From assembly GCA_019321725.1 (NCBI GenBank), contig CM033122.1, positions 2,666,001 to 2,730,000 on the forward strand: 64,000 bases of DNA, read 5' to 3'. Made by a program: the position numbers and the translations under genes. Source of the stretch: Paulownia fortunei. Its lineage: Eukaryota > Streptophyta > Magnoliopsida > Lamiales > Paulowniaceae. This document shows, piece after piece, positions 34,693 to 47,900 of this stretch. The notes beneath the pieces were generated by a model, which saw only the letters and a program-made list of their open reading frames with translations, was not told where the DNA came from and searched no databases. Within the stretch, counting starts at the first letter, position 1. The number at the start of each line of letters is the position of its first letter.

Positions 34693-37600
34693 CTAAGCCA
34701 GGAGTTGGGAGACCATTGAAGTATGAGAATCTGGGCCATGATTATTGACACTTGGGATGATGTCCACTGGAGAAATGAACTTAACAAACTCCTTCAGCTC
34801 TGTAAAGCTGCTATGCTCGCTGTATGGTACCTCATACCTAAAGAAGTAAAATCATCATTAGTCAAGCTTCTATATAATAGTGCTTTTAGTCACCAAGTTT
34901 GCTAGCAAAACTAATGCAAGATAGCTGCAATGATGTTCTAAGTGACACCACATTTAGTTATTTTGAAGTGGGTTAAAACATTTAAGTTTAGCATAATATA
35001 TAAATTGTAGCGCATCGTCAGAATGACGGCAGGTAGATATAAATCATACTGTATGAGAAGAGAATATAACAGACGCGCAGAACAGGTTCAGGTAATGGGC
35101 ACAAAAGTCTTTACCAGCCTTAAAGAGATCATCTGTTCCAATGATATCAAAACAATACAAGATTAAAAGTTAGAGAGACACCTCCTATTAGTTTGTTTCA
35201 TTTTGGTTTGTTTTCACCGCTTCATGCTAAAGTAACTTTGCAATAAGCTGTTCCATAGTGTTTCCTAAACATTTATATGTAATAAAATTTCAACATGGAA
35301 ACAGAAAATAGGACCTTTACACAATTTCATGTGGTTGAATGAGTTGGAAACTGAGTTCACCTTATAATGGTTCCCTTCTGCCACCTTCTTCCAGTAGACT
35401 TCTTTCCTTTTCCAAATGACCAACCAGTAGGTGAGAAAGCAACTATCAGACTAAATCGACCCTGTATAACAAAATTAAAGAAAATAATTATGTAATTGGG
35501 AAATACAAAAACAAAAAAGTGAAAACAAGCTAAGTGTACTGAGTTCATCTCACTATCAGAATGAAGAGGTAATTTCTGTGATCACCTCTAAAGTTTGCTT
35601 AAAATATACTACTATTACGCGACAAATAATTGAAACTTACTACAAAACTAATCCAGTAAAATACAACTTAACTACCAAGTCTCGAAAAGAAAGAGATAGC
35701 CATAAGTAATAAAATGCTACAACAGAATAATGAGAATCCAACTGATATCTTTCTTTTTCTTAAGACATGAGAAATAATATTATCACCAACGTCAAATAAT
35801 TGTGGACTGAAACATCGTAACATTATGAAGTAATGCTAATGATGGACAAAAATTTAACATGTGTATGCATATGAGTAAATATTGGATCATTTTTTCAGAT
35901 GGGAAAGGATGTTATGCATTAAGTTAGAGCTGACTAATGTCATGAACAAATATACCTAAATACAAAAGTAAGCTAATTTTAACTGTGAACAAAAAAATGT
36001 GGTAGTTGATTTGAAGCATTCAGTATTCAAGTCCAATGCATAGGTTTCTGTGATATCACAAAGATGGTTTATCGGCTGGCTGGTGTTGAAGAGAAGAAAA
36101 ATTGAGAAGCTGGGAAAAGCATAAAAGATAACTCCTCCCAAACTCTGACTCTCTTAGATTTTATATAGCTTCTGGTATCCATAACTTTGTCAGATCCATA
36201 TTCACACCCAACAAAAAGTTTGAATTAAAACTTAGCAGACATAGATCCAGTTACCATGTACTGGTTAGACATATGCTTCAGTCGTTTGAAACTAGCAATA
36301 GTCCACATGGGAACAACATGAATATGGCTCTCCTGTTCATTTAACGTAAACCATTGCATGTCTTCCTGTTGAAAACCCAGACATTCCAAGATGCGTAGTT
36401 TTGCTGCAGTGACATAGACTTTCTTGCGGAGAGCTCTAGCAACCTCGACAAACAGCCTTTCTTTTCCTGTCCTCAAACAAAAATTAAGCATAAATAATTA
36501 GGGAATTTTGAAGAGATTAAGATTGCTGGTAACAGACACTCAAATCAGACTTAATGGAGAGGTAGGGATCGACATGAATTTGGGTTTTAGAAAAATCTAC
36601 TCTCAGAGCTTGTAGAATAGATACTACCAATGGTATAGCTGCCAATCAGAAACAAAGTTTTTGGGTTAAAAGCTTCAGCTTGGATGGCATCAATGACAAA
36701 CTGGATTATAGCCTCCTGTTTAGGAAAGTCATACTGCAAAATTGGAACAGAAGCAATTACTCATTCACAAGCATCAATAAATAGCAAATGAATGGAGAAG
36801 ATAATGTTGTTGCTAATACTGTCCAAAAGAAGCCAATGGATGGGAAAAATAAATGTGGTATAAACACAATTATGTGCCATGGAGCAAAGCTACTGCACTA
36901 AAATCATTTCCTGAAATATGTGCTATTTTTGTCATATCTATACTTGATACATGTTGCTCATCTTCTGTCAGTATTGCAAGAATTATAGTAGCCGATTGTG
37001 TAAGAAGCACAATTACTAAATAGCTCTCTAGTAAGCCCTGCAGTACTAAAGAGTAATCTCAACCCATGGAAGTGGGGTAAAGGAAATTTCCATTACATCT
37101 GCAATTCTCATTTTTTTTGCTCCCAGAATCATACGTTATTTAACAAGTCATATGAATTATATTCATAAACAGCACAGTTGCTATGGATGCCAGATAGTGG
37201 TAAGATCAACAGCCATCTCTTAGTTAAAATCATAAGCATCTCTACATATGAATATGAACTAGCTAATTACCGCTCTGATGTCCATTAGTAAGCTTAGGCT
37301 AAATGCCAAGTCAGTAGTAAGCAAGCGCACTTCTGATTTTCCAAAATAACAAAGGAGTACGGCAATACTAATTTTCAGGATAATTTGAACACTTCCCATA
37401 AGAATTTTAAATCTGCAGCTGATAAGATGTCCATTGATCTAATTCTGACTTTGACACATAAAGTCACCACACGCTAAAACCAATTTGACATGCCCAAACC
37501 AAGAAATAGCTCTGATTTGAACTATATATATATAAAACAGGGAGTTAACTTTTTTGATTGGCCTTGCTTTCAGTGTCTATTACCTGCGGATTACAGTAGG

Positions 37601-40600
37601 TTGTGTCAAGGATGAGAGTGTGGATGGGACAAGCTTGCAAAATGGGCAGTTCTGTCATTTCCTCGCAATATCGGAAATCACCAGTGTGTAATACAGGCTG
37701 AGTACATGAACAGCAGAATCAATCTTAGAAACACCAACACCAAAAAATGAAAATAGAGAAGTGTTTAACAAGTTTGATACACACCTTACCATTGGCTGGT
37801 TCAAACAATATTATGATTGCACCAGGGCAGTGATTTGCATCAAAGCACGTCACATCAATTCCTGCAATATTGATCTTTTGGTTGAGAGGCAAAACTTGAA
37901 TTTTTTCCCACGGGATTCCAATTTTCAGATTGACTAACTTCGCTGTAATTGAGGAACAATATATCATCCCTTGACAGAAGGACCTGGTAAGTCCTTGATA
38001 ATCTGCAGAGAGCAATGCAATATAAATGTTTAAATAACTTTTTTTCAAATGATTTTCAAATGCAATAAAGGTGATCTAGGGTTGTTGACAACACAAACCC
38101 AGAATTTTTTTCATCATCATTTTGAAGTTTTTGTTATAGACATTCAGCTGTCTTACCCCCATCAATTTTCTTGGCCCTATATACTTGTATGAACACTAAA
38201 TATGTAAGGAGCATGCAGTGACAGCATTTTGATGGTATATACATTAGAGCTGAGCTTGTGTTCCAAATTTTCTAGCATCCAGCCCATCATAAGCAGCCTC
38301 TTGAAAACCTTGCTTCCTTCAACCCACTGAAACTAAGTCTGACTTAGTAAAAGCCTACACTGGTTCACTAAATCTGCATGTTTCTCATTTCTATGCATGT
38401 ATGTGTATGGACCATAGTGATCTATCAGAATCACAATGCTAGAATGCAATCTTGACAGATGGCTGAACAAGAAATATAGTGGGTTTTGTTCTTCTTCCAT
38501 ATATCTTACAAGTGGGAAACTTACATTTTTCCCATCATTGACTCTCTTTGGAAATCGTTAAAATAATGAGTAAGACCTGTTCTGAAGAACTGAATGGCAT
38601 CATGGTGGTTTCTTTCAAAAGATGCAATCTAGTAAATTAACATAGATAGTAACAGCTAAAAGGCAAAGTCAGTTATACACTGCCATTTTTTTATATATAT
38701 TTCTTGAGTGTTATTCATTCAGACTTACGATCTAAATGGAAGTGAGTAAGAAACCAATGAGAACAATCTCTTCTTAGATATTTAAATGCATCCTGCAAAA
38801 AAATATGAAAACTAAATATTAGAATTAGTTACATATTTTGAACAGAAAGTACTACCTTTGGCTATACAAAACAGTGAATATTGACAAAAAAAAAATCATA
38901 ATCCATCAATACTCTGAAAATATTGGTAACACATACTAAAAGATTCAAGAGACTAGATCCTGAATTTGGGCCATCACTTTTTCGAGTAGTTTAAAACTAG
39001 ACAAATAAGTAAAGCAATTAATAATGTCGGAACATATCTAAAGTTATAGTGCACCTGATGTAAGAAACAAATAATATACAGTTATTTTACCAAAGAACTT
39101 TGTTGATACACATGGAAAAGTATTTTGGGAATGCATAATAAGAATGCTATAATACAAAATGACAATGAAATTTAGCAGATAAAGGAAAAATGTAGTTTTC
39201 TTCCAATAAATTACAAGAAAATTAGGATATACATCTATTGAAGCAAGATTTGTTTCATAATATTAGTCACATTACACGTGCTATCGTAAGAAGAACACAT
39301 GATCAAGGAGTTGGAAATTATTGTTAATCAAAAGATTGCAGTCGTAATCATGGTGAAAGCAAAGTTTACCACTCGAAATGGTGTTCCAGGAATGCAACAC
39401 CACGAAGGGACATCTTTCTGTTTTCCATTCCTGAAACGATCTTTTCTTTCAATGCTCCTATGAGTAGAATTTGCCTGACTTCTCCTAATATTATTCTGCC
39501 CATTAGCAGTAATGCCACCTCTTTTTCTTTCAGAGAGAGGACCTGAAAAGTAATCGGTTATCAACTTGTTTGTTCCTAGTTTAGTCTCATCAGCTACACA
39601 TTTTGAGACATCTATCTTTGGTTCAACTGTCCTGGTCAAATCGTTTCTTAGGTCCCTGAGAGCGTGGAGAATTTTTTTCCTTGGACCAAGCATTGTAATG
39701 CCAATGCTACATAGATCCTGTTAGAAAACAATTGGAATTATTCATTCACAGTTTGGTCAAATGATGGAAATAAATCTGCAGTGGTACTAATTTCGCAAGC
39801 CTGAGCACAGAATTAATAGGCCACACTAATAGGTTGACCCAAAGCCAACTTGGTGCTAGTAAACAGGACATGGTTAGGGACCACATTGCGGCAAACTCAT
39901 TGTCTCTTCAAGCATGCTTACATGGTTTGATTATCACACAATATAATATATGTGTATGTGTGTGTGTGTGTGTGAAGGCATTTGCATAGTTTAAACTACT
40001 AATAAACAGACAAGGTTATCAAATCAAAAGCCATCAGGTTTAGAATCAACTCCAAAGAAAGTAGAAAATGCATTCATCTTCAATAGTAATCCTGCACTCC
40101 AGCACTCTGAGACATGATTTTGGATTTCAGGACTAAATTAAGAGCATTTATGGAATCCATAGGCATGATACATTGATACATTTTTCAAAATTCATAACGA
40201 CAAAGACATAGCATCACAAAATGCCAGTAGTTTTCACAAAGAAACAATGCACACCTCTTCTGTCAGCCACTGCAATGCATCCCAGTCAATCTCTTGCCTT
40301 ACAAAAATTTCTTCATATTTTGCAAGGCCCAAATTGCGTAGCCATTCTACAACCGGAGATACATCAACAACCTTCCTAGCAGATTTAAGAGGAGAACCAT
40401 CAACAACTTGCCCATATGCTCCTGTGTCATCATTAGTAGCAGCCACCTGAAAATACATTATGCTTAATCTTGAGGTACAAATTTATTAAAAACATCTCTT
40501 GCATTTGAGGAAGGACACAAATATGAATTCAAATTTTAAAGTTGAAAATCCACTTTATCAATAACACAAATTTCAGCAAAGGTTAGCAAATGACATGGCA

Positions 40601-41631
40601 CCAAATGACGGTGTGAACTCGAATTTTTGTTAAAAGAACCCATAAATTTATGTTTCTGGCCTACCGTGTAGTTTTCCATCAATTTAAATCATCCAATAGT
40701 GCTGGCAGCTTTTGGCCTTCACTACAAATTCGCAAAAAACGCAAGTCCAAGCAGAAATGCCAATTATTTACCCACATCTTAATATGATATAAATTGAACA
40801 TATATTTTTCTCCTCGGACTTCAGTTAATTTCACTATAAACTTTCTTTTAGATTGACATCTACCAATTAGGATCACGTAAACCTAGATATAATCCATCAG
40901 TACACCTTGTTACATCACAATTTGAGTACTACAAAGCCAAAATGCGAAAATATCGCAGGCACATAGATCACAGTTACACTAAATTAAGAAGATAAGCGAA
41001 GTTCTTACGTCAGTTGGTCCGTCCACTAAGTCGAGGCACTCATTAGTGTGAATCTGCCTCAGATCATCACTCAACTCCGAAATATCAGCTCCACAAAGAG
41101 GACAACAAATCAAAACCACACATTTCCCTTCCGAATCATCCCTAGCATTATCATTACCCTGCTCATCCACGTCACCACACAGCTTGAGCAACACATCGAG
41201 TTGCGAGGTCCCCTCAAAAAACTCTTCATCGCAAGTTTTTTCCTCCTCTTCTCCGCAGGGATTCAACAATTTTGACTCCACCGAATTACTACTATGTAAA
41301 TTATCACTAACCCCTTTCGGATTCAACAAATCGAGGGTTGGTTCGATCGAATCCAACCCACAACCCAAATCTGCCTCTGTTTCATCGAAGAAGCAATTTT
41401 CCTTTCCCGGATTAATGGGTTTTTGTTTTTTCAGCTTTTTTGGTGGACGAAAGGTGATTGAATTATGCGGTTTGAGCCGCGGTGGAAGTGAGCTGGTTCT
41501 GGAAGCGGTGGAGAAAGAGGGAGAAGGGTAGTCTTGGAAATCATCGTCGTCTATAATGGGAAGGTGATGTTGAGAAATTGTGAAGAAGAGGAGGCATTGG
41601 TGTTGGATTTTGAATTGGAATTGGGCGCCAT
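34693..41631 (-). CDS. SNM1-family DNA repair nuclease with UBZ and SAM domains
   Basis: Ten exons on the minus strand: 41631-41009, 40446-40255, 39717-39370, 38792-38729, 38002-37785, 37697-37585, 36733-36628, 36466-36255, 35461-35361 and 34837-34693, all GT-AG, for about 707 residues if frames are continuous. Domains in order: a low-complexity N-terminus; a UBZ4-like zinc finger (CPLCGADI ... HTNEC, about 177-200); a SAM domain ([17 protein letters not shown] to [14 protein letters not shown], about 234-295); the metallo-beta-lactamase motif THFHLDH (about 404-410), ANHCPGA and HTGDFR; beta-CASP; and a DRMBL C-terminus with [11 protein letters not shown] and [12 protein letters not shown]. 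The SAM-containing layout matches Arabidopsis At2g45700 rather than the shorter SNM1. Family members are 5' exonucleases in cross-link and oxidative damage repair. Two frame problems exist: the ATG at 41631 is in a different frame from the rest of exon 1, and exon 6 measures 113 bases where 114 are expected. Confidence 0.88.
39951..39974. repeat. (TG)n microsatellite in intron
   Basis: A TG run in intron 2 of the SNM1-like gene. Confidence 0.85.
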
Positions 41632-44600
41632 TACCAGGTGCTTGGAGGTGTGGAACAGTGAAAGCAAGAGAAATGGTACATTATGTTTCAGGAAGAGCCG
41701 CTAGTTATTTATATTTATTTTTTTCGAATTTGAGTGAAATGGAGGGAAAATGGGGAAATTTATTAAAAAAAATAACAGAAATCATAATAACAAAAAAATA
41801 AAAGTAAAAAACCATTACCTTGCTTCTTTGTATTTTCTTTTCCTCTCTCAGCAGTAAACTATTGTATGGAATATTTACTATTTACTTAATCAAAAGTGAC
41901 TGATTATATGAATTTAGTTGTTCTTGCAACATCATTATTCACATCTACTTGCAAAATACTTTCTATGAAAATCAAACAACAATTTTTTTAAAAAAAAAAG
42001 ACTTTTCCCGCATTTTTATTATTTTATTTTTTTGCAAAAAGATCCACTCTTATATTAAGGTTTTGAGTTATTTATATTCACGAGTTTTTTGACTTTTTCA
42101 CGTCCGCCTATCATGATAATCTTTTGAGAAATATCTTTCATTTAACACTATTTATTTATTAAATCTAATAAAAATTTATTTAAATATCAAGATAACCCTA
42201 TTTTAAAAGTTAACAAATACATTCCATTTAACATTATTTAGTAATTGATTCTAATAAAATTTTATATAAAGATCATAATAACCTATTTTGAAAGTTATGC
42301 ATTTTCCTTCATAAATCATAATTTATTTGAAGAAAATAATACCAAATTTTAGTATATATTTTTTCCGTACGACTGATCAATATTTCATAATTATAAATGT
42401 TTCCAAAATTTTCAAATGGATAAGTTTTATAATTATAAATAGTTCACAGTTTTTAAAACATAAATTGAAAATGAAGAGAAAAGCCAAAGTCCAATTACGA
42501 GGGCCATCTCTTATAACATAATAATTAGAAAATTTCGAAAAAAATCAAAAGGGAAATATTTTCATACCTCATACTGATTTTTGGTATGCATTATAAAAGA
42601 TGACTCATTGCTTAATATTTTCAAAATTATGTCTTTATTTTATACATATAAAATTAATATAATATTTTATTTTAGTAAATGTGGCTTTGATTTTAAATTT
42701 GATCTTTTAATTATTTTAAAAACTTTAAGAATATAAAAACTAAACTTTTTTTAATCAACATGCCCTGTTTCTCATATTAAAATTAGTATTTACTCTTTAG
42801 TAATTAAAAAAGGTAAAACTTAATCTGGTCCCATTTTTGTTCTTCAAGATAATCATTGAAAACAAAAATTGAAAATTAACTCTAATTAATATTATTCATA
42901 TTGTTCAACTTCGCATTAAATTGAAAGTTTGTTTCTTGTTTCTTTTTGAAAATTATATACTATTTGTCATGTATTATCTTAATACATTTTGTATACACTG
43001 AAGAGAGTTTTAAAGTTTCGTTTGTTAATTTATTAATTTAATCAAAATACGACTGTCAATTAAATTTTTAATTTTGATAGATTGCTTTTAATATATTAAG
43101 TTAGGATTTTTATTAGATTTAAACAAAATTTTATTAGAGTTTTGTACCAAATCTTGCTTGAATTGGATGCAGATAAGGCCTTAAGCTTCTTATAGCAAAA
43201 GTTCATCCTAATGTGCCTAAATCAGTATCTGTTAGCAATCCTCCAGATTTTGCTGGGACTGTTGAACTTCATGACTATCCCATTACATGGTTACACCTAT
43301 AATAAGAGATTTTTTTATTCTTTTTTTTTAAAAAAAAAAAATTCTCTTAAAAATATCAAAATATTTTTGCCTGTCTTAGATTCTAATATTTTTTTCTTAC
43401 AACATTAAAAAAATAGAAAAACTATAACACTATCTTAAGAGAAGTCTGAAAACAACAAAATACTTTGTAATTGAAAATTTAAACATCAAACCACCATATA
43501 ACTTAATTAGTTAAACTATACAAGTAACTTCTAAATATATCTCAAAAATTAGGTTGGATTAATTTAAGTTTTAATTCACCTTGGGTTGCTTCTTTTTCTG
43601 CCATATCAAATCAATTTATGTGGATGCTCCTTTAATTTATTTTTAATGGAATTTCTCACCCTTTCATATTAGAACATGAGAATAATAACATATCAACATT
43701 TAAATTGTTATTAGAAGCTCATGTAGTATGATCATTGATTGTTGTAGACAAGTGTTTTATGTAGTGTAATTATTGGTTAAAGTTCTTTTATATGGTGATA
43801 TTAAATTAAAAGATTTATTTCACTTTATCCATGTCACAATTTATCCCTCTTTAGAGTATTAAATTAAAGACTTAATTTTATTTTATTCATATATTTTTAT
43901 TCGTTGCACTATTTTATTGTCTTGTATTCTTATTTTGTCATATTTTACAACATCTACGTTCAATTGTATTATTTTCTGCCATGTACAATTAAAATAGTTC
44001 AAATTATTTATTTTAAATATCCTAATTGTCCTTACTCATTATTATTAGCATTTTAATTGACTTTTTATACTTCTAATAATATTTTGAAACTAATAGATTT
44101 ATATTTATACTCTTCATTCATTTGGAATTTTGTTGTACTTCAATTTTAGTGGTTTTAATAATTCGATTAGGTTTTATTTTCCATCAAAACAATATAGTTT
44201 TTATTAATTTTCTTTAAAGCAACATGAGTTGATGAGATATCTTGGAAACTTTTTATTTTATTTTATTTTGCAAACATCATTAGTATGCATAGTTATCAAT
44301 TTTATAGCATTATTATTAATTTTTTTAAAAAATACCATGTTTAAAATGATATCTCTACAAATATGTACAGTAGGATATTTTTAATTAGGTAATATATTTT
44401 ATTTATAATTTTTATTCATAATAATTTTTAAAAATAAAATATTTTTAAATAATATTTTATTAAATACATAAAATATTAATAATAAATCTGTTATTGTTAA
44501 TCGAATTACAGTATAGAAATTATTTTAAATTAAAGTAAAATAAAATTGCAAATAAATTTACTGTTAAATATTAATTAACTAAATATGTAAGTATTTTTAA

Positions 44601-44996
44601 GAATATAAAGGTAAAGTGATGGATTTGAGAGTATTAGGTAAAATGGAATTAGTTGGGTCATAATAATATAGAGGTAATGCGGAATTAACCCTAAATTAAA
44701 CACAATTAAGCTCCTTTTCAAGATTCATTCCATCAATCCAACAATTTATCTACCCTCACTCTCAGTCCAAGATCCAGGTTAATCTCCTGCGCCTCACATT
44801 TTTCCTTTTAATTTTGTAATAATGTAATTTAATTAACTCACTAATCAATATCGGCTAATCGCATCACTTTAATTCACACATCTTGACCTCCACCCACAGT
44901 TGGCAACTTACAATTGTCTGCCTGCTATTTCTGGCTGAAAAAAGGCGTCACTTTAAGTCTCATTTCACAGGGCCGGAAGTACTCAACATCGGGAAA
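41632..44996. other. Intergenic between divergent SNM1-like and sterol dehydrogenase genes
   Basis: Very AT-rich from 41.8 to 44.7 kb. The only coding-like stretch is a short fragment at 43195-43302. The two gene promoters are at the ends. Confidence 0.5.
43195..43302 (+). pseudogene. Short coding-like fragment of unknown origin
   Basis: A 35-codon frame ending in TAA with non-AT-rich codons inside AT-rich DNA. It contains the globular-looking stretch PPDFAGTVELHDYPITWLHL. A stop codon precedes it directly. It looks like a captured or decayed exon, but I do not recognise the parent protein. Confidence 0.3.
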
Positions 44997-47900
44997 ATGG
45001 GTGGGGACGAGAGGTGGTGCGTGGTGACCGGCGGCAGAGGATTTGCGGCGCGGCATCTGGTGGTGATGCTCATCAAATACGGCATGTTTTCTGTGCGTAT
45101 CGCAGATTTGGGCCCCACCATCAAGCTTGACTCCGACGAGGAGAATGGCATTCTCGGCGAGGCTCTTAAGTCTGGCCGCGCGCAATACGTGTCCGCAGAT
45201 CTTCGTGACAAATCGCAAGTGCTCAAAGGTCTTATTTCGGCATTATCTTTGTAACTAAGGGTTAATTTCTTTTATTTTTTCACCCGCTTCTTTAAATAAC
45301 GTGAAATCAGCGAAAATTGTGTATGTTTAGTTGATATAGTTCACTTGTTTTTACATGCATTGGGTGTATATTCTCAAAGCCAATAGTAAGCTTGGTTTGA
45401 GTCTTTTTATCAAGCTTAAATTTATCTTTGAGTTTTGTTTGATCATTTATGATTTAACGAACAATTGAACAAGCTTTTAAATCAAGCAAAATACGATTTG
45501 TTCCAGTAGTTTGACATTTTTCTATCTTATTAATATTTTCCTAGCTCATCATCGAGTCAAACTGTGACAGAGATAAAAAAAATTGATTAACAAGAAATGA
45601 TGTTGAAAGTTGGTTAGATAAGTTATAATATTGTGCCTCAATTTTTTGACGTACATGGTTCTCAGTCCCTGAAGCCTGATACGCTCTATTACTTGTTTAA
45701 ATTTTTTGGCTTATAATGGATAGGTGTGATTACACACTTTACATTGTATGGAAGTCTACTATATTTTTGGCTAATTGAAAATCATGACACTCAGAATTGG
45801 TATAGCCCATAAGATAGTTGAAGATTAGAATTAGAATATGCTTATTTAAAATCTGTCATCATGTAATTCAGTCTGATTGCTTGTGTGTTTATTCATGGCA
45901 CATTTGAACATCTAGCTTCTGAATTGCATCTGAGTGTTATTTGACTTATTAGTTGAAGTCAATTTAACTTTATATAGACGTTTAACATATTGTTTGACCT
46001 TTTGTCATTGCAGCTTGCCAAGGAGCTGAGGTTGTCTTTCATATGGCTGCTCCTGATTCCTCCATTAATAACCATCAGCTGCATTATTCTGTCAATGTAC
46101 AAGGTTAGTTTTGGGCCGTCTATGTCTGAGCAAGACGAGCATCTGTTTGTGTGTGTTCCTGAACTGTTTAGCCTGCCTTTCTTTTTTTCTTCTGAAACCA
46201 CTGTTTTTCCTTTCTTTACTGTGTTGTAACTGTGGCTTACAGGAACCCAGAACATTATTGATGCATGTGTTGAGCTGAAAATAAAACGACTTATATATAC
46301 AAGCTCCCCAAGTGTGGTCTTTGATGGAGTTCATGGAATATTGAATGGAGATGAAACATTGCCTTATCCTGCTAAGGTATTGAATGGCATTGACTTCATC
46401 TCATTCTATATTAATATTTTTTTTGCTCAATGCTTGAACGGAATTATTTAGGGTAGTAATATTGTTTGCCATTATAGTTTTTAGCTTTTCTTTGAATTAT
46501 ATAACTCGTTGAGTGGGTCCTTTTGTTTAGAAATTTCTATATCTTCCATCATAGAGTGGTTTTTTATGATTTTACTTTGCTAATTTTGCTTGAGCTATGA
46601 ATGTGAAGGCTCAAGTCTGACATATGTTTCAGGTCATGCTCATCTATTCAGCAAGTTACCAGTATCTAAATCCCTAGATTTTGTCTTGGTTAATTTTTTC
46701 AGCACAATGATTCATATTCTGCCACGAAAGCCGAAGGAGAGGCCCTAGTTATCAAGTCAAATGGTTCAAACGGACTTCTAACGTGCTGCATTCGACCTAG
46801 CAGCATTTTTGGCCCTGGTGATAAGTTGCTTGTTCCATCATTAGTTGCTGCAGCAAGGGCTGGGAAATCGAAGGTAATTATTACGATTGGCTTTTTCTAT
46901 CTAGTTACCGAGTCTTGCTTCTACTTTATTTATGCAGAGGTATGAATCCGGCTGCTGCTAACATATCTAATTTTGTTTACGAAAATAATATTACATGAGA
47001 CTGATTAAAGGAACCCTATGAGGTGCCTTTACTTGGGATGGAATTTAAATTTTTTGAAACTTAGCTTCTGCTTGACGATGGGGAGTTTGTGCTCATAGAT
47101 TTCTTTTCATTTTTATTTGCATATTGCTCTGAATTGCTTTTTTATCCGGCATATTGGGAAGCTTTTGGTATTCTGATGTGCTACTATGCAATGTTCAGTT
47201 CATTATTGGAGATGGCAACAACATGTATGATTTTACTTATGTTGAGAATGTTGCACATGCTCACATATGTGCTGAGCGAGCATTGGCATCTGAAGGGATG
47301 GTAGCAGAAAAAGCTGCTGGTCAGGTAGCATTTTCTTTTTACTGCAACTTGGTTGCACATCTTAGTTGACCAGAGTCTATTTAAATGCATATAACTATAG
47401 TCCAAAAGCTTATGCAACTTGTCAAACCGCTAAATTGCAGTATTTAATGTTCTGGCTTTCACTTAAGTTCTTTCATTCCATGCATCTTAGCATGCTTGAG
47501 AATTGCTTGTTATTTTCAAAAAAATTAGGTGTTTATTCGAAACAACTAATTAGGTTGTGTTGCTCATAGTTTGGCCAATGATGTTAGCATTTTGAATGGG
47601 ATGTTAGCTTCATGGCTTCTAGAATTCTTTATAGAATTAAAAACTCGTGCTGCAATTTCGCTTGTCTGAATATGAGAGCAAACACTTAAAGCTGGTTTGA
47701 AAAGGTTATTTTATACTACATTTTCTTATCAACAACTATCGATAGTGCTTCACGTGTATGCTCCTAATCCCACCACACCAAGGTGCCTTCTTTCTCATTA
47801 TTGCCACTGTCTCTTCTGTATATCTATGTATTAAATTCAATAGCTTGCAATTCATCCAAATTGTAAATGGTGATGTTTTAATTAATGGGAATTAATCATC

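Noticed and set aside
41184..41531. 115-residue plus-strand frame
   Set aside because: Antisense to exon 1 of the SNM1-like gene, whose UBZ domain explains the coding bias.
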